A DNA stretch of 64,000 nucleotides from Leishmania infantum JPCM5 (Eukaryota; Euglenozoa; Kinetoplastea; Trypanosomatida; Trypanosomatidae). Location of the stretch: contig NC_009387.2 in assembly GCF_000002875.2 (NCBI RefSeq), forward strand, positions 248,001-312,000, read 5' to 3'. Within the stretch, counting starts at the first letter, position 1. Every line of letters begins with the position of its first letter. Shown here one piece after another: positions 1 through 10,558 of this stretch. The notes under the pieces are model-generated. The model made no database searches. It was given only the letters and a program-made list of their open reading frames with translations, and was not told the origin of the DNA. The translations under genes were made by a program, and so were the position numbers.

Positions 1-221
1 ACTGAGGAAAGACCCACGAGAGACACACACACGCGCGCTGCGGGTGCACTCCTCGAAACGGAGGAGTGCGCTGCTGTAGCAATACTTCACACAAAACATG
101 CATCCGAAAACTCCGCAGGAACGCCCCTACGTGGTTGTATTGCATACGAGTACTCCTTTTTTTTTCCTCTTTTTTATGAGAGTTGTTTCCTTTTCTTTGC
201 CCTTCTTCGTTTTTTTTTCTG

Positions 222-262
222 GTGTGTGTGTGTGTGTGTGTGTGTGCGTGTGTGTGTGCGTG
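222..262. repeat. (GT)n microsatellite
   Basis: A near-perfect GT dinucleotide run, interrupted twice by GC and followed by TTG repeats. It is typical of trypanosomatid intergenic DNA. Confidence 0.95.
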
Positions 263-411
263 TTGTTGTTGTTGAAAGATACTTGTAATATGTTGAGGGG
301 AGATGATGCGGCGCACACACGCACACGCATACACAGCGCAACCATCAAAAGACGCCAAAGGGAAGGGAAAGCGTGTCATTCTCGAAAGAGAGCAGTTGTT
401 GTTGCCCCTTC

Positions 412-882
412 TTTCCCACGCCACCATCCCCCGCACCCAACAGGGGCCACACCACCGCCAGGCCACCGGACCACCACAGGGCCCCATTGCGTGGCGCGAA
501 GCGGCGCTAGACGCGCACGAAAACACCGCCTACGCACCCACCGGGGCAAGGCCCCTGCCCCAAACCCCACCCACACACACACAGGCCGCCCCACAGCCGC
601 CCCACCAGCAGGCAGCGCGACGGCCGAGCGGCACGTTTGGGCCGCACGGGCACCCCGCCCACCAAACGGAGGGCGCAAACACGTTCACCGCCGCAGGCCG
701 CCCCGGCGCAGCACCGCCATTCACGACCCGAACGCCGGCATCCGCGGCGACGGCCAGCCCTGACCCGCCCCCATCTCGTGCGTGCTGGACCCTGTCACAA
801 CGAGAAGCGGCTCGGCGTTGGAAGGGATAGAGGGGGTGAGGAGATGAGGGGAGGAGAGGATGAGGGGCTCCGCTTGGCCTCC
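412..882. repeat. Dispersed ~470-bp repeat, copy A (SIDER-like candidate)
   Basis: This stretch is nearly identical, in the same orientation, to 10086-10558. Shared landmarks include CCCCATTGCGTGGCGCGAAG, the CACACACACACAGGCC run and GACCCGAACGCCGGCATCCG. It is GC-rich and non-coding. It lies about 2.2 kb downstream of the kinase stop codon in the direction of minus-strand transcription. Its size and position suggest a Leishmania short degenerate retroposon (SIDER family), but I did not find the 79-bp signature by eye, so the family assignment is tentative. Confidence 0.75.
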
Positions 883-1278
883 TCCCACAGAGTGGGGGTT
901 CTTGGACCCCCCCGACCACCCCGCACTGAGGCGCTCCCCCCTCCTCACTCTTCCCGTGCCCGTCATCCGGGTGGGGGTGAAACACAAAAAGTTGGGGGAG
1001 GGAAACGAAGCACATGAAGATACCCGTCGCTTCATACATGCAAGACAGAGAAAGATGACGCACTAAAAAAAAAATAATAAAGACAACCCAAAACGACACA
1101 CACACACGCATGCGCACGCGAAAAAAAGAGAGAACGAAAGGTGAAGCGTGGGTGAGGAGTGGAGCCTGCAGCGGGAGACGCGCTGAAGATCGTAGCGCAG
1201 AATGATATGTTTGGAATGAGCGAGAGAAGATAAAGGAGCGCGGGCCAGGGGAGGGGTGGGATGAAGCAGGAAGATCCG

Positions 1279-1312
1279 ATATATATATATATATATATAT
1301 TAATAATAATAA
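1279..1312. repeat. (AT)11 followed by (TAA)n microsatellite
   Basis: Eleven AT dinucleotides at 1279-1300 followed by TAA trinucleotides. No coding or RNA feature overlaps it. Confidence 0.95.
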
Positions 1313-2794
1313 TGGAAGGAAACAGGGATTGAGGCACATCGACATGCAAAAGAGGGGAAAAGGGGGGAGGGGGCGATGGAGGTGACGACAAGCAAACGAA
1401 GAGGAGGAGGAGCAGAGGAGGACAGCAAAGCAGAAACATAAAAAAAGGAAAACAAACGAAAGAAATCATCGGCAACAGAGAAAACCAAAAGAGAGGCAGA
1501 GAGAGAGGAAGCCAGACATGATTTTTGTGTACAAGACAGTCGACGAGACCTTTACAAAAAGTGAAGGCCTCCGGCCAGCAAAGACAGCCTGTCGGGGCCT
1601 CCAACGCACATGCCAGTGAAGGCGAGTCACTTATGCGTGCGTTCGTCAGTCGCCGTCTCCCTTTGCGTTCTCTTTTTGGTTCGTAGGTCGTTTTTTTTTT
1701 CGCGTGTGTGTGTGTGTGTGTGTGTCGTTGTTGTTGTGTTGTGTTGTTTTGATTTCAGGTGCAATCCTTCACGGAGAGATGCAGCATATAGGTACGCACA
1801 AGAACGCAGGAAAGGGATGCGGAAACATGGTGGCAAGGCGCAAGACAGGAGGGGGAGGAGGGAGGGACTCGCAATGGAGATGAACAGCTGGAGCTCTACA
1901 GAAAAACAAAGATGACCACATACGAGGAACGCGTGTCGTACACGCCCACCGGAAAAAAAAAGAGGCGCGCGAGCGCGGAAACAAAGACATTCGCCGCAGC
2001 GCACACACGCACAATACACACACACAAGCGCGCTAGAGATCGCCCCACAGGTCCTTCGGGCGCACGTACAGAGAAACCTGAAGAAAGTCGCAACGCATCT
2101 CTTCTCTCAAGCGCGCGGGCAATCACGTGCAAGGTAACCCAAAAAAAAAATGCCAACACAGCGGAGGGAAGAGAGAGGGAGAGAGACCAGAGGGACGGTT
2201 GGAAAGCGTGAGTGGCACAAGCAACACGACAACACTCAGAGGAAAAATAAAATGAAACACAAAAGACGGAGGGAGTGGGAAAAGGCACGAAAAACAAAAA
2301 CGAAAAAAAATGTGCAGCAGGAGCATCCTCAAACGCGAAAAAAGAAAACGAGAGCAAAATCGCCACAACGCAGAGACACGGACGTCGGAGTGCCCTCCCA
2401 CAATGAGAAAGGGAGGGGGAAGAAAGAGGGGGAGGGGGTAACAGAAACACCACGAAAGAGATAACATCTAAGAATATGAAACATGCGCACCATGAGAGGG
2501 AGGGAGAGAGAGAGGGGGGGGAGGGAGCCAAAATGTAGCAGTGCTTCCTCACCACGCCCTCACAGAAACGTGGAAGGGCAAGCGCGGCAGGCGTGAGAGG
2601 GGGTAGCGCTTGAACACACGCGCAGACGAAAGGAGAAGTACAGATCAACGGAGAGAGGGAGGGGGGCGGAGGCCACCGCTCCTCGAAGCGTGTGCACAAC
2701 GCAGACACGTGAGCAGCTTCCTTGTTTCTCTCGAAGAGAGGGGGGGAACAAGAAGGAGAAGTAGATGGCGAAAGAAGCGAGAGCACACGCACAC

Positions 2795-2812
2795 ATATAT
2801 ATATATATATAT
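2795..2812. repeat. (AT)9 microsatellite
   Basis: A short AT dinucleotide run flanked by CA repeats within the purine-rich region downstream of the kinase. Confidence 0.9.
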
Positions 2813-3113
2813 CGATAAATATATCATTAAACAGAATCGAAAAAAAGGGGGCACAAGAAAACAGCAGCGGCACATGTCAAACATGTGCCCCCACCCCCAC
2901 CCCACCCACCCGTTGACGTTCGGGAATGACGCGCGTGTGCGTCTTGACTGTTTGCAGCACTCAAGACGCAAAGCTGTGAGACGAGGGGCTTGGGTGTACG
3001 ACGGAAGAAAACGCCTGCCCCAACGCAATCCAACAACTCCTCAGCGTGGACCATCAGCTACTTCGCCCGGTCCCGGCCTATGCGGTAAGTTCCGAGTCCG
3101 GCGGCGGCGGCGG

Positions 3114-6100
3114 TCACACCAGTTTTGACGAGTCGAGCGATTGAGCGCTTCCGACGGAATGCAGGTCGAAGCGGTCACCGGCATTCGCACAGTTCATGCC
3201 CCCGTTATTGTTCGGTCCGTTGGAGCTGACTTGGTGATTGCCACCGAGGCCGCCGGCCCCGCCACCCGTTCGGCTGCCAAGTCCGTTGCGGTGAAGCGCT
3301 TGCTGCTGCTGCTGCATGCGACGGCGACGCGCCACCACCTCCACCATCCAGTCATGAATGGAAGTGTCTCGGGCTTGCAGGATGGGGTGGTAGAAAAGCT
3401 CCGCTGCCGTGCTGCGCTGGTTGGGATTGCGCTGCAGACAGGCGAGGAGGAAATCGCGTACGCCCGGTACGTCGCATTCGATGGGCAGCTCACTGTTCTC
3501 GCCCATGGCGCGGTAGTAATCGCACATTTCTGGAAGCCCCAGCGCGTGCTGCGGCAACTCCACAGACAGCACCTCGGCAGCGATGCAGCCGATAGACCAC
3601 ACATCACAGGCACGCCCGTACGGATCCCCGACCAAAATCTCAGGAGCCATGTACGCGAACGTGCCTCTGATAAGCCGAAGGTCTCCACCGTGCTTGTGCA
3701 CAGCCGTGCCAAAGTCCGTAATCTTGATGTGCCCCTGGCGAAAGAGGACGTTGTCCGGCTTCAAGTCGCGATGCACGATGCGCATGTTGTGCAGATAGGA
3801 AACGGCACTGATGATCTCCCGCAGCAGATGTTTGATCTCTGGGGGGTTCACCAGCTTTCCGCTGTGAATCAACGATCTCAGCGAGCCGCCGGTACAGAGC
3901 TCCATAAAGATGGAGATGCAGTTATCGTCACGTTCGCAGTAGTAGTATCGCACAATGTTGGGATGCTGAAGTGAGCTCATTATCTCCACCTCCTGAGCAA
4001 TGTCACGCAGCTGTGAGCCGACCGCGGTGGTTGCCCCACCCACCTCTTCCTCCACTGCTGCCGCCCTGGGAGACGTTGCGGAGTTCGCGCCTGCTGCAAG
4101 GGTGCCACTGCCGCCTGCACAGGCCCCAGCAACTCCGCTGTTGACTTGCTGTTCCTCATCTTGATTCGAGTCCTCCTTCAAGTACATCCGCTTCACTGCG
4201 CACCTGGCACCTGTGTGTTCCATCTCTGCCTCGAACACGTTGCCAAAGGCACCTCCACCAAGCCGGCGGCCGAGAGTGTATGGTGGGACTTGAAAAGGCT
4301 GCGACGGGCACTGCTGCTGATGTCGCTCCTGCTCCTGCTGAGGAAGCAGCGGGGACGAGACACAACCGTGCTCCGACTCCACGCCAATGCCAGCCAGCAA
4401 GAGAGCGTTAAGGGAAGTGGAGGAAAACGGCACCAGCAGCCGGGCGGAAAAGGGCACGCTGGCCGGGTATGCCATCGCCGAGCGGGAAAAGAAAAAGACG
4501 GGCCGCCTCTCCACCTGCAGCCACGAAAGCGCCGTCTCCAACTCTGCAGATCCCTCCGCCACATCAGGGGCATGAATCAACACCACCCCGAAACGCTCGG
4601 AACCGCGATTGAATTTGTTGAGTGCTTGAAGGTTGCTGACGCGCAACAGCATAAAATTGCGCTCCCATAGCGATGACGCCACTTGAGAAAGGACACCCGC
4701 ATTCCTGCAAAACAGCAGCGCCGTGACGTTGACATTCTCTGGCAAGTCAGCGAGTTGCTGTAGCGGCTGCTGCTCCTGCATCACAATCTTTTTGCCGTCG
4801 CGCCCTCCCCGAGTCAGCTGCTCCTGTCTGCCGCTTCCACCGCTGTCAGCGGTGCTCGGCCTCGTCTGAGCTCCAGTGGCGCCACTGGTGCTGCTGGGCG
4901 TCGCTTGCTTTGTAGGACGCAGCGCTTGCTGTGCGTTCATGCGTTCGTGCACCCTGTGAGACTCCTGCTGATCCATGTGCGCCTGATGCTGCTCGAAGGT
5001 CCCGCGGCTCAGCAGGAGTCTATTTTCACGATCTTCCTCAAACTGCTGCTTGGCTTTGTCACCAGCCTGCAAAGAACGGCTGGTGAGGGAAGCGTAGTTC
5101 CCATCGGCCAGTGTCATATCATCTTCAAAGCCGCCCCCTGCACCGCCGTTGTCACACTTTCCACTGTGAGGCCGATCCGATAGGCGATAGTAGGGCGGCG
5201 CGTTAGTAACCGGGTGGGTGCTACCCTCCGTCAGAGCTCGGAGGTTGCGTACCGCAATAGATATTTCATCCTCCATATACTCATCATCGACACCTGTGTC
5301 GTCATCGCCCGCTGTGTAACCCCTGCAACCGTTGTCCGCCGCGTCCCGAGACGTCTTCACCGCACCGCGGTGTCTGTACCCGCTTCTACTGCCCACATCT
5401 CGTTTTTCCGCCATTTCCTCCTCCTCCATCTTCTTCTGAGCTGCGCGCACCACCTCCTCGCGGAAGTACCTGGAAGCCGCGTCTGCGTACGTGTTGTGAT
5501 GCAACACAAACACTGCAACCACGTACATCAAGACCACCGCTACGCTGAGCATCGTCGAAAATACAACGCAGACGGCTTGGGTGCGGCCAAACACCGCAAG
5601 AAAGACAATGCAAAGAATCGAAACCGTCAGTAAAGCTATCAAGACGCACGTGACGTCCCATCGGTGTTGTGCACTTCCCAGCCACTGTCGCACCGAGAGC
5701 AAACAGGTGCTTCGAAGCTGGCAAGTCTGCTCTGTAGAAATGGCGTCGAAAAGGCGTGACGAGATGCAGTCAAACTCGGCACTGTAGGGGCCTTCCTTTG
5801 CCCATGTTGCCGCAACATCTGCAACAAGCGAGCGCAGCCTCGGCTTCGACCAGCTCACCAACAACGGGTTCAAGTACACCCCCTCCAACTCGAAAACTGA
5901 GAAACTGATGCGATCCTCAAGCACATGGAGTTCCTGCTCACGATTTGGGGTCCAAATTGAAGCTAGAGAAAATGACTCATCACTTGAGCAGGAGCGATTC
6001 TCCTCGAGAGGGGTTTGAGATGTTCGGCGCTGCAGTCGAAGCTCATTCCACTTGATCATGTTGGCAAAAAGGTAGAACAAAGAAGGGACGCACAGCCACT

Positions 6101-7385
6101 CTAGCTCGCCGCGATAACTACCAAAGGAACGCCCATCTACAAAACTGTCTGTGTTGTACTGATCTCTGTCGCCCCCGGCAACATTGTCGACGTTGCGCGC
6201 ATGCAATTCTCTTCGCGTTGCACTGCTTTGTGTTCCGAAAGCTTCATTACCATACCCGTAGGGAATGTCGCTGATAGACCCACTGTCACTTGCCCTACTT
6301 GCGCTGTTGCGATGATGAAGGGGATTTGGAACTGTCGCTGCACTGTTCACGTTCCCACCGTCACCCTCACACCCCCTAGAGGAGCCCGCCTGATCCTTCT
6401 CAACCACGCCCAACATCTCTCGCAGAAACTGGGCACTTCGTCTGTCGCGACTAGTGCCTTCGCGAGTGTCAGTTGTAACAACATCACCAGCGAAGACACT
6501 CGTATTCGGCAAGCAGCCTGTGCGAGCGCTTGGAACCTTTGCCTCCGCAACGTCCCCGGATCCTGATGCCCCTCCCCAGTCGCTGTCTGCCAACTCTGTC
6601 TCGACGCGCCCAACAGGCAGCGTGCGGCTAGCAACGAGTGCTGTAGGACATATGCCATGGCTTCGGCGGCGCGGCGTGTCTTTGCTCGAAGAAAAGCGGC
6701 GGAGTTGATTGCGCAACGGCTGCATAGACTTCTCCGCGTGAGCGGAGCTCTTTCTTGCGCCAGAGCCACTCTCACCATACGCTGTGGAGGCCACTGCTGT
6801 CTCAATTTTCGCCAAAGGGTCCACTGCTGCGGTTGCCGACGCATCACAGCTGGGAGGAATGCGAGAGACACTAGTGCTGTCACCAGAGGCGGGTTGTTCA
6901 GGGGTGAACACTGACTTTTCGACGCCCTCCAGATTTGTTTGCACCTGTCCATCTTTCTCACTGCCATGCTCTGACAGTTCACGATGCGGAACGAAGGTGT
7001 CCATGCTAATATCTGATTTTATGTATGAGCGGCTAGCCAAAGCGCAGCTATGCTGAGCATGGCCATTGCCACACAAATTCCCACGACCCTCACGGTCAGA
7101 ACCCTCAGCTTGACGCTGATTTCCACTTCCCTCAGATAAGTAACTGTTTTTCGAGGCAATGTCTCTGCTACGCGCAGTGCACCGCCCTGCAACTCTGCCA
7201 TCGCTTTCTTTGCGAATAGAAGAGCATCTTCTTGCCTCTTCGACCTCAGGCAGCCGATTCGTTCCCGGTGCATAGGAGGGCTGCCGCGGCAATTGTGCCG
7301 CTTTCACCGAAGCCACAGTCGCGCCTGAGCCAGTTTCGCTCGCTTTGGCGCTTTGCTTACGCGCGCCACCCTCCGAAGTCTGCAT
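3114..7385 (-). CDS. STE11/MAP3K-like Ser/Thr protein kinase with transmembrane segments and a receiver-like domain
   Basis: The catalytic domain is at about residues 1034-1333. It has a Gly-rich loop (GGGAFGNVF), ATP-binding Lys in CAVK (K1065), a Ser/Gly-rich insert of roughly 50 residues before helix C, HRDLKPDN (catalytic D1207), DFG (D1224) and MAPE. All key residues are present, so it should be active. The fold and motifs place it with STE11/MAP3K kinases. Residues ~578-627 form two closely spaced hydrophobic helices, so the protein is probably membrane-anchored. Residues ~882-1002 resemble a degenerate response-regulator receiver fold. The remainder is low-complexity, Ser- and Gln-rich. 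The open frame extends to a TTG at 7401-7403 with an in-frame stop further upstream, so I take the first ATG (7383-7385; 1423 aa). A candidate splice acceptor lies 92 bases upstream. It is the only gene on the minus strand in the window. Confidence 0.93.
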   Translation of the reverse strand: MQTSEGGARKQSAKASETGSGATVASVKAAQLPRQPSYAPGTNRLPEVEEARRCSSIRKESDGRVAGRCTARSRDIASKNSYLSEGSGNQRQAEGSDREGRGNLCGNGHAQHSCALASRSYIKSDISMDTFVPHRELSEHGSEKDGQVQTNLEGVEKSVFTPEQPASGDSTSVSRIPPSCDASATAAVDPLAKIETAVASTAYGESGSGARKSSAHAEKSMQPLRNQLRRFSSSKDTPRRRSHGICPTALVASRTLPVGRVETELADSDWGGASGSGDVAEAKVPSARTGCLPNTSVFAGDVVTTDTREGTSRDRRSAQFLREMLGVVEKDQAGSSRGCEGDGGNVNSAATVPNPLHHRNSASRASDSGSISDIPYGYGNEAFGTQSSATRRELHARNVDNVAGGDRDQYNTDSFVDGRSFGSYRGELEWLCVPSLFYLFANMIKWNELRLQRRTSQTPLEENRSCSSDESFSLASIWTPNREQELHVLEDRISFSVFELEGVYLNPLLVSWSKPRLRSLVADVAATWAKEGPYSAEFDCISSRLFDAISTEQTCQLRSTCLLSVRQWLGSAQHRWDVTCVLIALLTVSILCIVFLAVFGRTQAVCVVFSTMLSVAVVLMYVVAVFVLHHNTYADAASRYFREEVVRAAQKKMEEEEMAEKRDVGSRSGYRHRGAVKTSRDAADNGCRGYTAGDDDTGVDDEYMEDEISIAVRNLRALTEGSTHPVTNAPPYYRLSDRPHSGKCDNGGAGGGFEDDMTLADGNYASLTSRSLQAGDKAKQQFEEDRENRLLLSRGTFEQHQAHMDQQESHRVHERMNAQQALRPTKQATPSSTSGATGAQTRPSTADSGGSGRQEQLTRGGRDGKKIVMQEQQPLQQLADLPENVNVTALLFCRNAGVLSQVASSLWERNFMLLRVSNLQALNKFNRGSERFGVVLIHAPDVAEGSAELETALSWLQVERRPVFFFSRSAMAYPASVPFSARLLVPFSSTSLNALLLAGIGVESEHGCVSSPLLPQQEQERHQQQCPSQPFQVPPYTLGRRLGGGAFGNVFEAEMEHTGARCAVKRMYLKEDSNQDEEQQVNSGVAGACAGGSGTLAAGANSATSPRAAAVEEEVGGATTAVGSQLRDIAQEVEIMSSLQHPNIVRYYYCERDDNCISIFMELCTGGSLRSLIHSGKLVNPPEIKHLLREIISAVSYLHNMRIVHRDLKPDNVLFRQGHIKITDFGTAVHKHGGDLRLIRGTFAYMAPEILVGDPYGRACDVWSIGCIAAEVLSVELPQHALGLPEMCDYYRAMGENSELPIECDVPGVRDFLLACLQRNPNQRSTAAELFYHPILQARDTSIHDWMVEVVARRRRMQQQQQALHRNGLGSRTGGGAGGLGGNHQVSSNGPNNNGGMNCANAGDRFDLHSVGSAQSLDSSKLV

Positions 7386-7477
7386 TATGTCAATCAGGCG
7401 CAAACTTGAGAGTTTACGCTACTAGCGGATGCCCAGCTAAGCTCAGCTGCAGTCGATGCGGTCAGCCCTTGCTGAAC

Positions 7478-7494
7478 CTGCAGGAAAAAAGGGA
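7478..7494 (-). promoter_or_regulatory. Candidate trans-splice acceptor for the kinase mRNA
   Basis: Read on the minus strand, a pyrimidine tract (TCCCTTTTTTCC) is followed directly by TGCAG, with AG at 7479-7478. Splicing here would give a 5' UTR of about 92 nt before the ATG at 7385. The layout matches trypanosomatid SL addition sites. It is inferred from pattern only. Confidence 0.55.
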
Positions 7495-10085
7495 ATAGGT
7501 TGCTCTACTGAAAAGCTAATTTTGAAAAGTGTGCGTGAGCAAATTCCACAGGTGCCACAGGAGAGCGTTGACAAAAACAAAAAGATGAGTTTCCTTGTCA
7601 CTGGCGCGCTACACGCGCTAGCGCTGCTTCTCCAACCTATTGGCACCCGCAATATAAAGAACGCAGACTTTCCAGTTGATCGTCGGTGCACCGCTTCTTT
7701 ATGGCCAGTATCGCATACGACAGCGCCTTGCCTCTCCAAAAGGGGAAAAAACGTAACGAAGGGCTCCGAGCTATAGAAGAAAGGGAGCTGAGGCTTTCAA
7801 GCTCCAGCTCGTAGACCAATGTTCAAGCTCGGCAGAATGCTGTATCTTTCGCCAAGACACCTAACAAGCGGCGAGGGTAAGAAAACAGCCGCCGTTCGGG
7901 ATTGAGAGGAGATAGAGCCCAGCGAGTACAAAGAGGGTAGCACAAACGGTGATGTGGTAGAAGAGAGTGAAATCAGGGAATTTTCCGCATTTAACGAGCG
8001 AGACGATTGTACTCGGCTTTTGTTGAAAGGGTAAAACTCACTCACCGCACATATGATGCGGCACCTGGAAAAGACAAATCAGGTCGTGAGCGTCAGCCTA
8101 AGAACGATGGTATTTTTCGCGGCATTTGAAAGCATGTGCTCAATTTCACACGCATCATTCTCCTTGTTCTGTTTCCTGTGCAAAGGTGGCGATAAGACGC
8201 TACTCGCCTGCTACTCTTACCCCTCACCACTGATACCGATTCGAGCTCCAGCCTCTAAGCAAATCAACTCGTCACTGTCGGAGCTAAACAGCTTGTAAGA
8301 AGCTACAGATGCAAAGTAAAAGCCATCTCGAAAGAGGTGCTATGCGACACTCATTGCTACAGACAAAATGTCTTTCCAATTCTTCAAAAACATGCACTCA
8401 AGCGTTACCCCGTGGGGTCGACGATGAACAGAGCTTGAACACTGGGACCAACCATTCTAGTAATAGCCGCGAGACTCTTCATTCATGCTTGTTTCTTCGA
8501 CTTGTGTGAATAAATACACATCTCTCCCCGTTTGATTCGACAGCTAGAAAGACATGAGACCCTCCCTACCAGCATTAACCCAAGCCTCTCTACAAAGAAG
8601 ATGAAAAAAAAGGCGCTACTAAAAGCTGAAATCGAAGCTCACAGCTACCGTTGCTGTGGGAAACCACGCCAGACCGCTATAAGCATACTTTACTGCAAAG
8701 CATTTTGACAGTCCCATACAGAGAGAAACAGGCGGCACCGTCGGGCGTCCGCTCCCAAAAAAAAAAAGCAGGATCTCACAAACACCTGCTATCGAGCATC
8801 TCTTGTCGTACCATCAGCTCTCCTCCGCCAGCGACTTCATCCAGCCATGCGCGTTTTCACATGAGTCTGGACTCCGCGGCATGATGCCACCGGCAGATCG
8901 TTGAAGTAATGGATTTACCGTGAGGAAGCGGCGGACCCGACAGTAGATCCCGCATCCAATTCACCTCACCTCGAACATCCCATTTATCGAGCAATCCATT
9001 AGCTGTGAGCCAAAAAGGATAATACGCTGAGGTTAAAAGAAAACTAGTGCCGCTGCAAACAATGGTAGCCCCTCCCACTATCCCACAGAAATAAACATAC
9101 CTCTAGCTTTCAGCAGATCGCGCTCGATGGCGTGAAGCGATAAAGAACCAGTACTCTTTCAGTCGAGTTCCCTGCTCTCCAGCCGTCATCACTTGAGCTA
9201 AGCTGAAAGGAAGCAGCCGCCCAAAACAGCACCGACACGTCAACTCCCGTCTCCCCCCCCCCCTTTCTTGTGCGCTGCTCAGATGTAAAAGGCGCCTTGA
9301 TGCAGTAAAAGTGCCACGAGGTTGCGGCAGCAGCAACCTCTGTTCCGAGAAAGGTTGCACACGCAGCCCCCCCCCCACCTCTGGACAAAAACGGTGTCAA
9401 CAACGCAGCTTTAACCTCCCAAAAGCCCGCCTTTCCAGACACCGGCAATAAATCGAGAGAATCGCTACTAGTTGTGTGAGACTCACGGGGAACAAATGCG
9501 AAGTTCCTTAACCACACCACCGCCCCTTCCCAGAGCAGCGCCACCGCGATCTTGCGGCCCTTCCCCCTAGCACCCCCCCCACAGCCTCGTGCCGAAGAGC
9601 GTCCTCAGATCATTGCTTCGAAGAAACCTGGAAGGCACACAGGCTTCAAAACCACAGCGGGGCACTCAAGCAGGCTCATCAGCAATGTACTTTAGTATAC
9701 GGCAGCCCCCTCACTGCCCCCTTCGTAAAAAAAAATTATGGCACACGCATCGCCGCCACGCAATAACGAAGAAAGGGCAGGGCAGAATATCCCAACCCAA
9801 ATACGCAACCAAGAGAAAAAGCAAAAGAAAAAGCACCAGGGGTGTCAAGAAAGCAGACGCACAAAACCAGCGGGGCAGCACAGGCCTTCCCCCCCTGCGT
9901 CAGTTGAGGCCACGCAACCCTCCGTCACCCCCCCACCCGCGGCCGACAAAAACGCATGTACGGCGGCCAGGCACCGACTGATACCCACAACCCGCCGCCG
10001 AAAAATAGCATCCACGACAAAAAATAAAACAACCCCCCCCCAACCTCGCCAGTCGGCAAACCCATTTATCCACCGGGAGAACCTT
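7495..10085. other. Left part of the divergent strand-switch region, no gene seen
   Basis: This non-coding stretch lies between the minus-strand kinase and the direct repeat. It is noticeably less GC-rich than the coding parts of the window and its open frames are short (up to about 150 codons) and unlike the codon usage of the real genes. It contains a C-run near 9248-9260 and another near 9367. I saw no tRNA-like A/B box pair. In trypanosomatids, divergent switch regions are where RNA polymerase II initiates both polycistronic units, so a transcription start region for the minus-strand unit is expected here. Confidence 0.55.
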
Positions 10086-10558
10086 CTTCCCACGCCACCA
10101 TCCCCCGCACCCAACAGGGGCCACGCCTCCGCCAGGCCACCGGCCCTCCACAGGGCCCCATTGCGTGGCGCGAAGCGGCGCTAGACGCGCTCGAAAACAC
10201 CGCCTACGCACCCACCGGGGCAAGGCCCCTGCCCCAAACCCCACCCACACACACACAGGCCGCCCCACAGCCGCCCCACCAGCAGGCAGCGCGACGGCTG
10301 AGCGACACGTTTGGGCCGCACGGGCACCCCGCCCACCAAACGGAGGGCGCAAACACGCCCACCGCCGCAGGCCGCCCCGGCGCAGCACCGCCATTCACGA
10401 CCCGAACGCCGGCATCCGCAGCGACAGCCAGCCCTGACCCGCCCCCATCTCGTGCGTGCTGGGCCCTGTCACAACGAGAAGCGGCTCGGTGTTGGAAGGG
10501 ATAGAGGGGGTGAGGAGATGAGGGGGGGAGGGGATGAGGGGCTCCGCCTAGCTTCCGC
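10086..10558. repeat. Dispersed ~470-bp repeat, copy B (SIDER-like candidate)
   Basis: Direct-repeat partner of 412-882, differing at scattered single bases and by small indels. It lies inside the strand-switch region upstream of the kinase, so the two copies flank the kinase gene about 9.7 kb apart in the same orientation. Confidence 0.75.

Larger units (their letters stand above)
1..3113. other. Non-coding, microsatellite-rich region downstream of the kinase gene
   Basis: No convincing gene is visible. The open frames here are low-complexity runs (Thr-His, Phe-Ser, Arg-Glu) that read microsatellites. The stretch contains a (GT)n tract at 222-262, another at about 1703-1724, (AT)11 plus TAA repeats at 1279-1312, (AT)9 at 2795-2812, and long purine-rich blocks on the plus strand from about 1140 to 2780. 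It also carries one copy of a ~470-bp dispersed element (412-882). On the transcribed minus strand the purine blocks are pyrimidine tracts, which fits a 3' UTR and intergenic region feeding trans-splicing of a gene to the left of the window. Confidence 0.7.

Noticed and set aside
98..763. 221-codon plus-strand open frame near the left edge
   Set aside because: Begins with poly-Phe and CVCVCV from T- and GT-runs, then reads the dispersed repeat; on the wrong strand for the local transcription unit.
1896..2873. 325-codon minus-strand open frame
   Set aside because: Its residues (Ser/Pro/Phe/Leu/Cys runs and YIYIYI) simply read the pyrimidine and AT microsatellites of the minus strand; no domain or normal codon pattern.
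8230..8260. Possible tRNA B box (GATTCGAGCTCC)
   Set aside because: No matching A box or cloverleaf could be drawn around it.
8053..8298. 81-codon frame in the strand-switch region
   Set aside because: Wrong codon usage for this genome and no motif; the weak CKGGD similarity with a frame at 19167-19349 is too short to mean anything.
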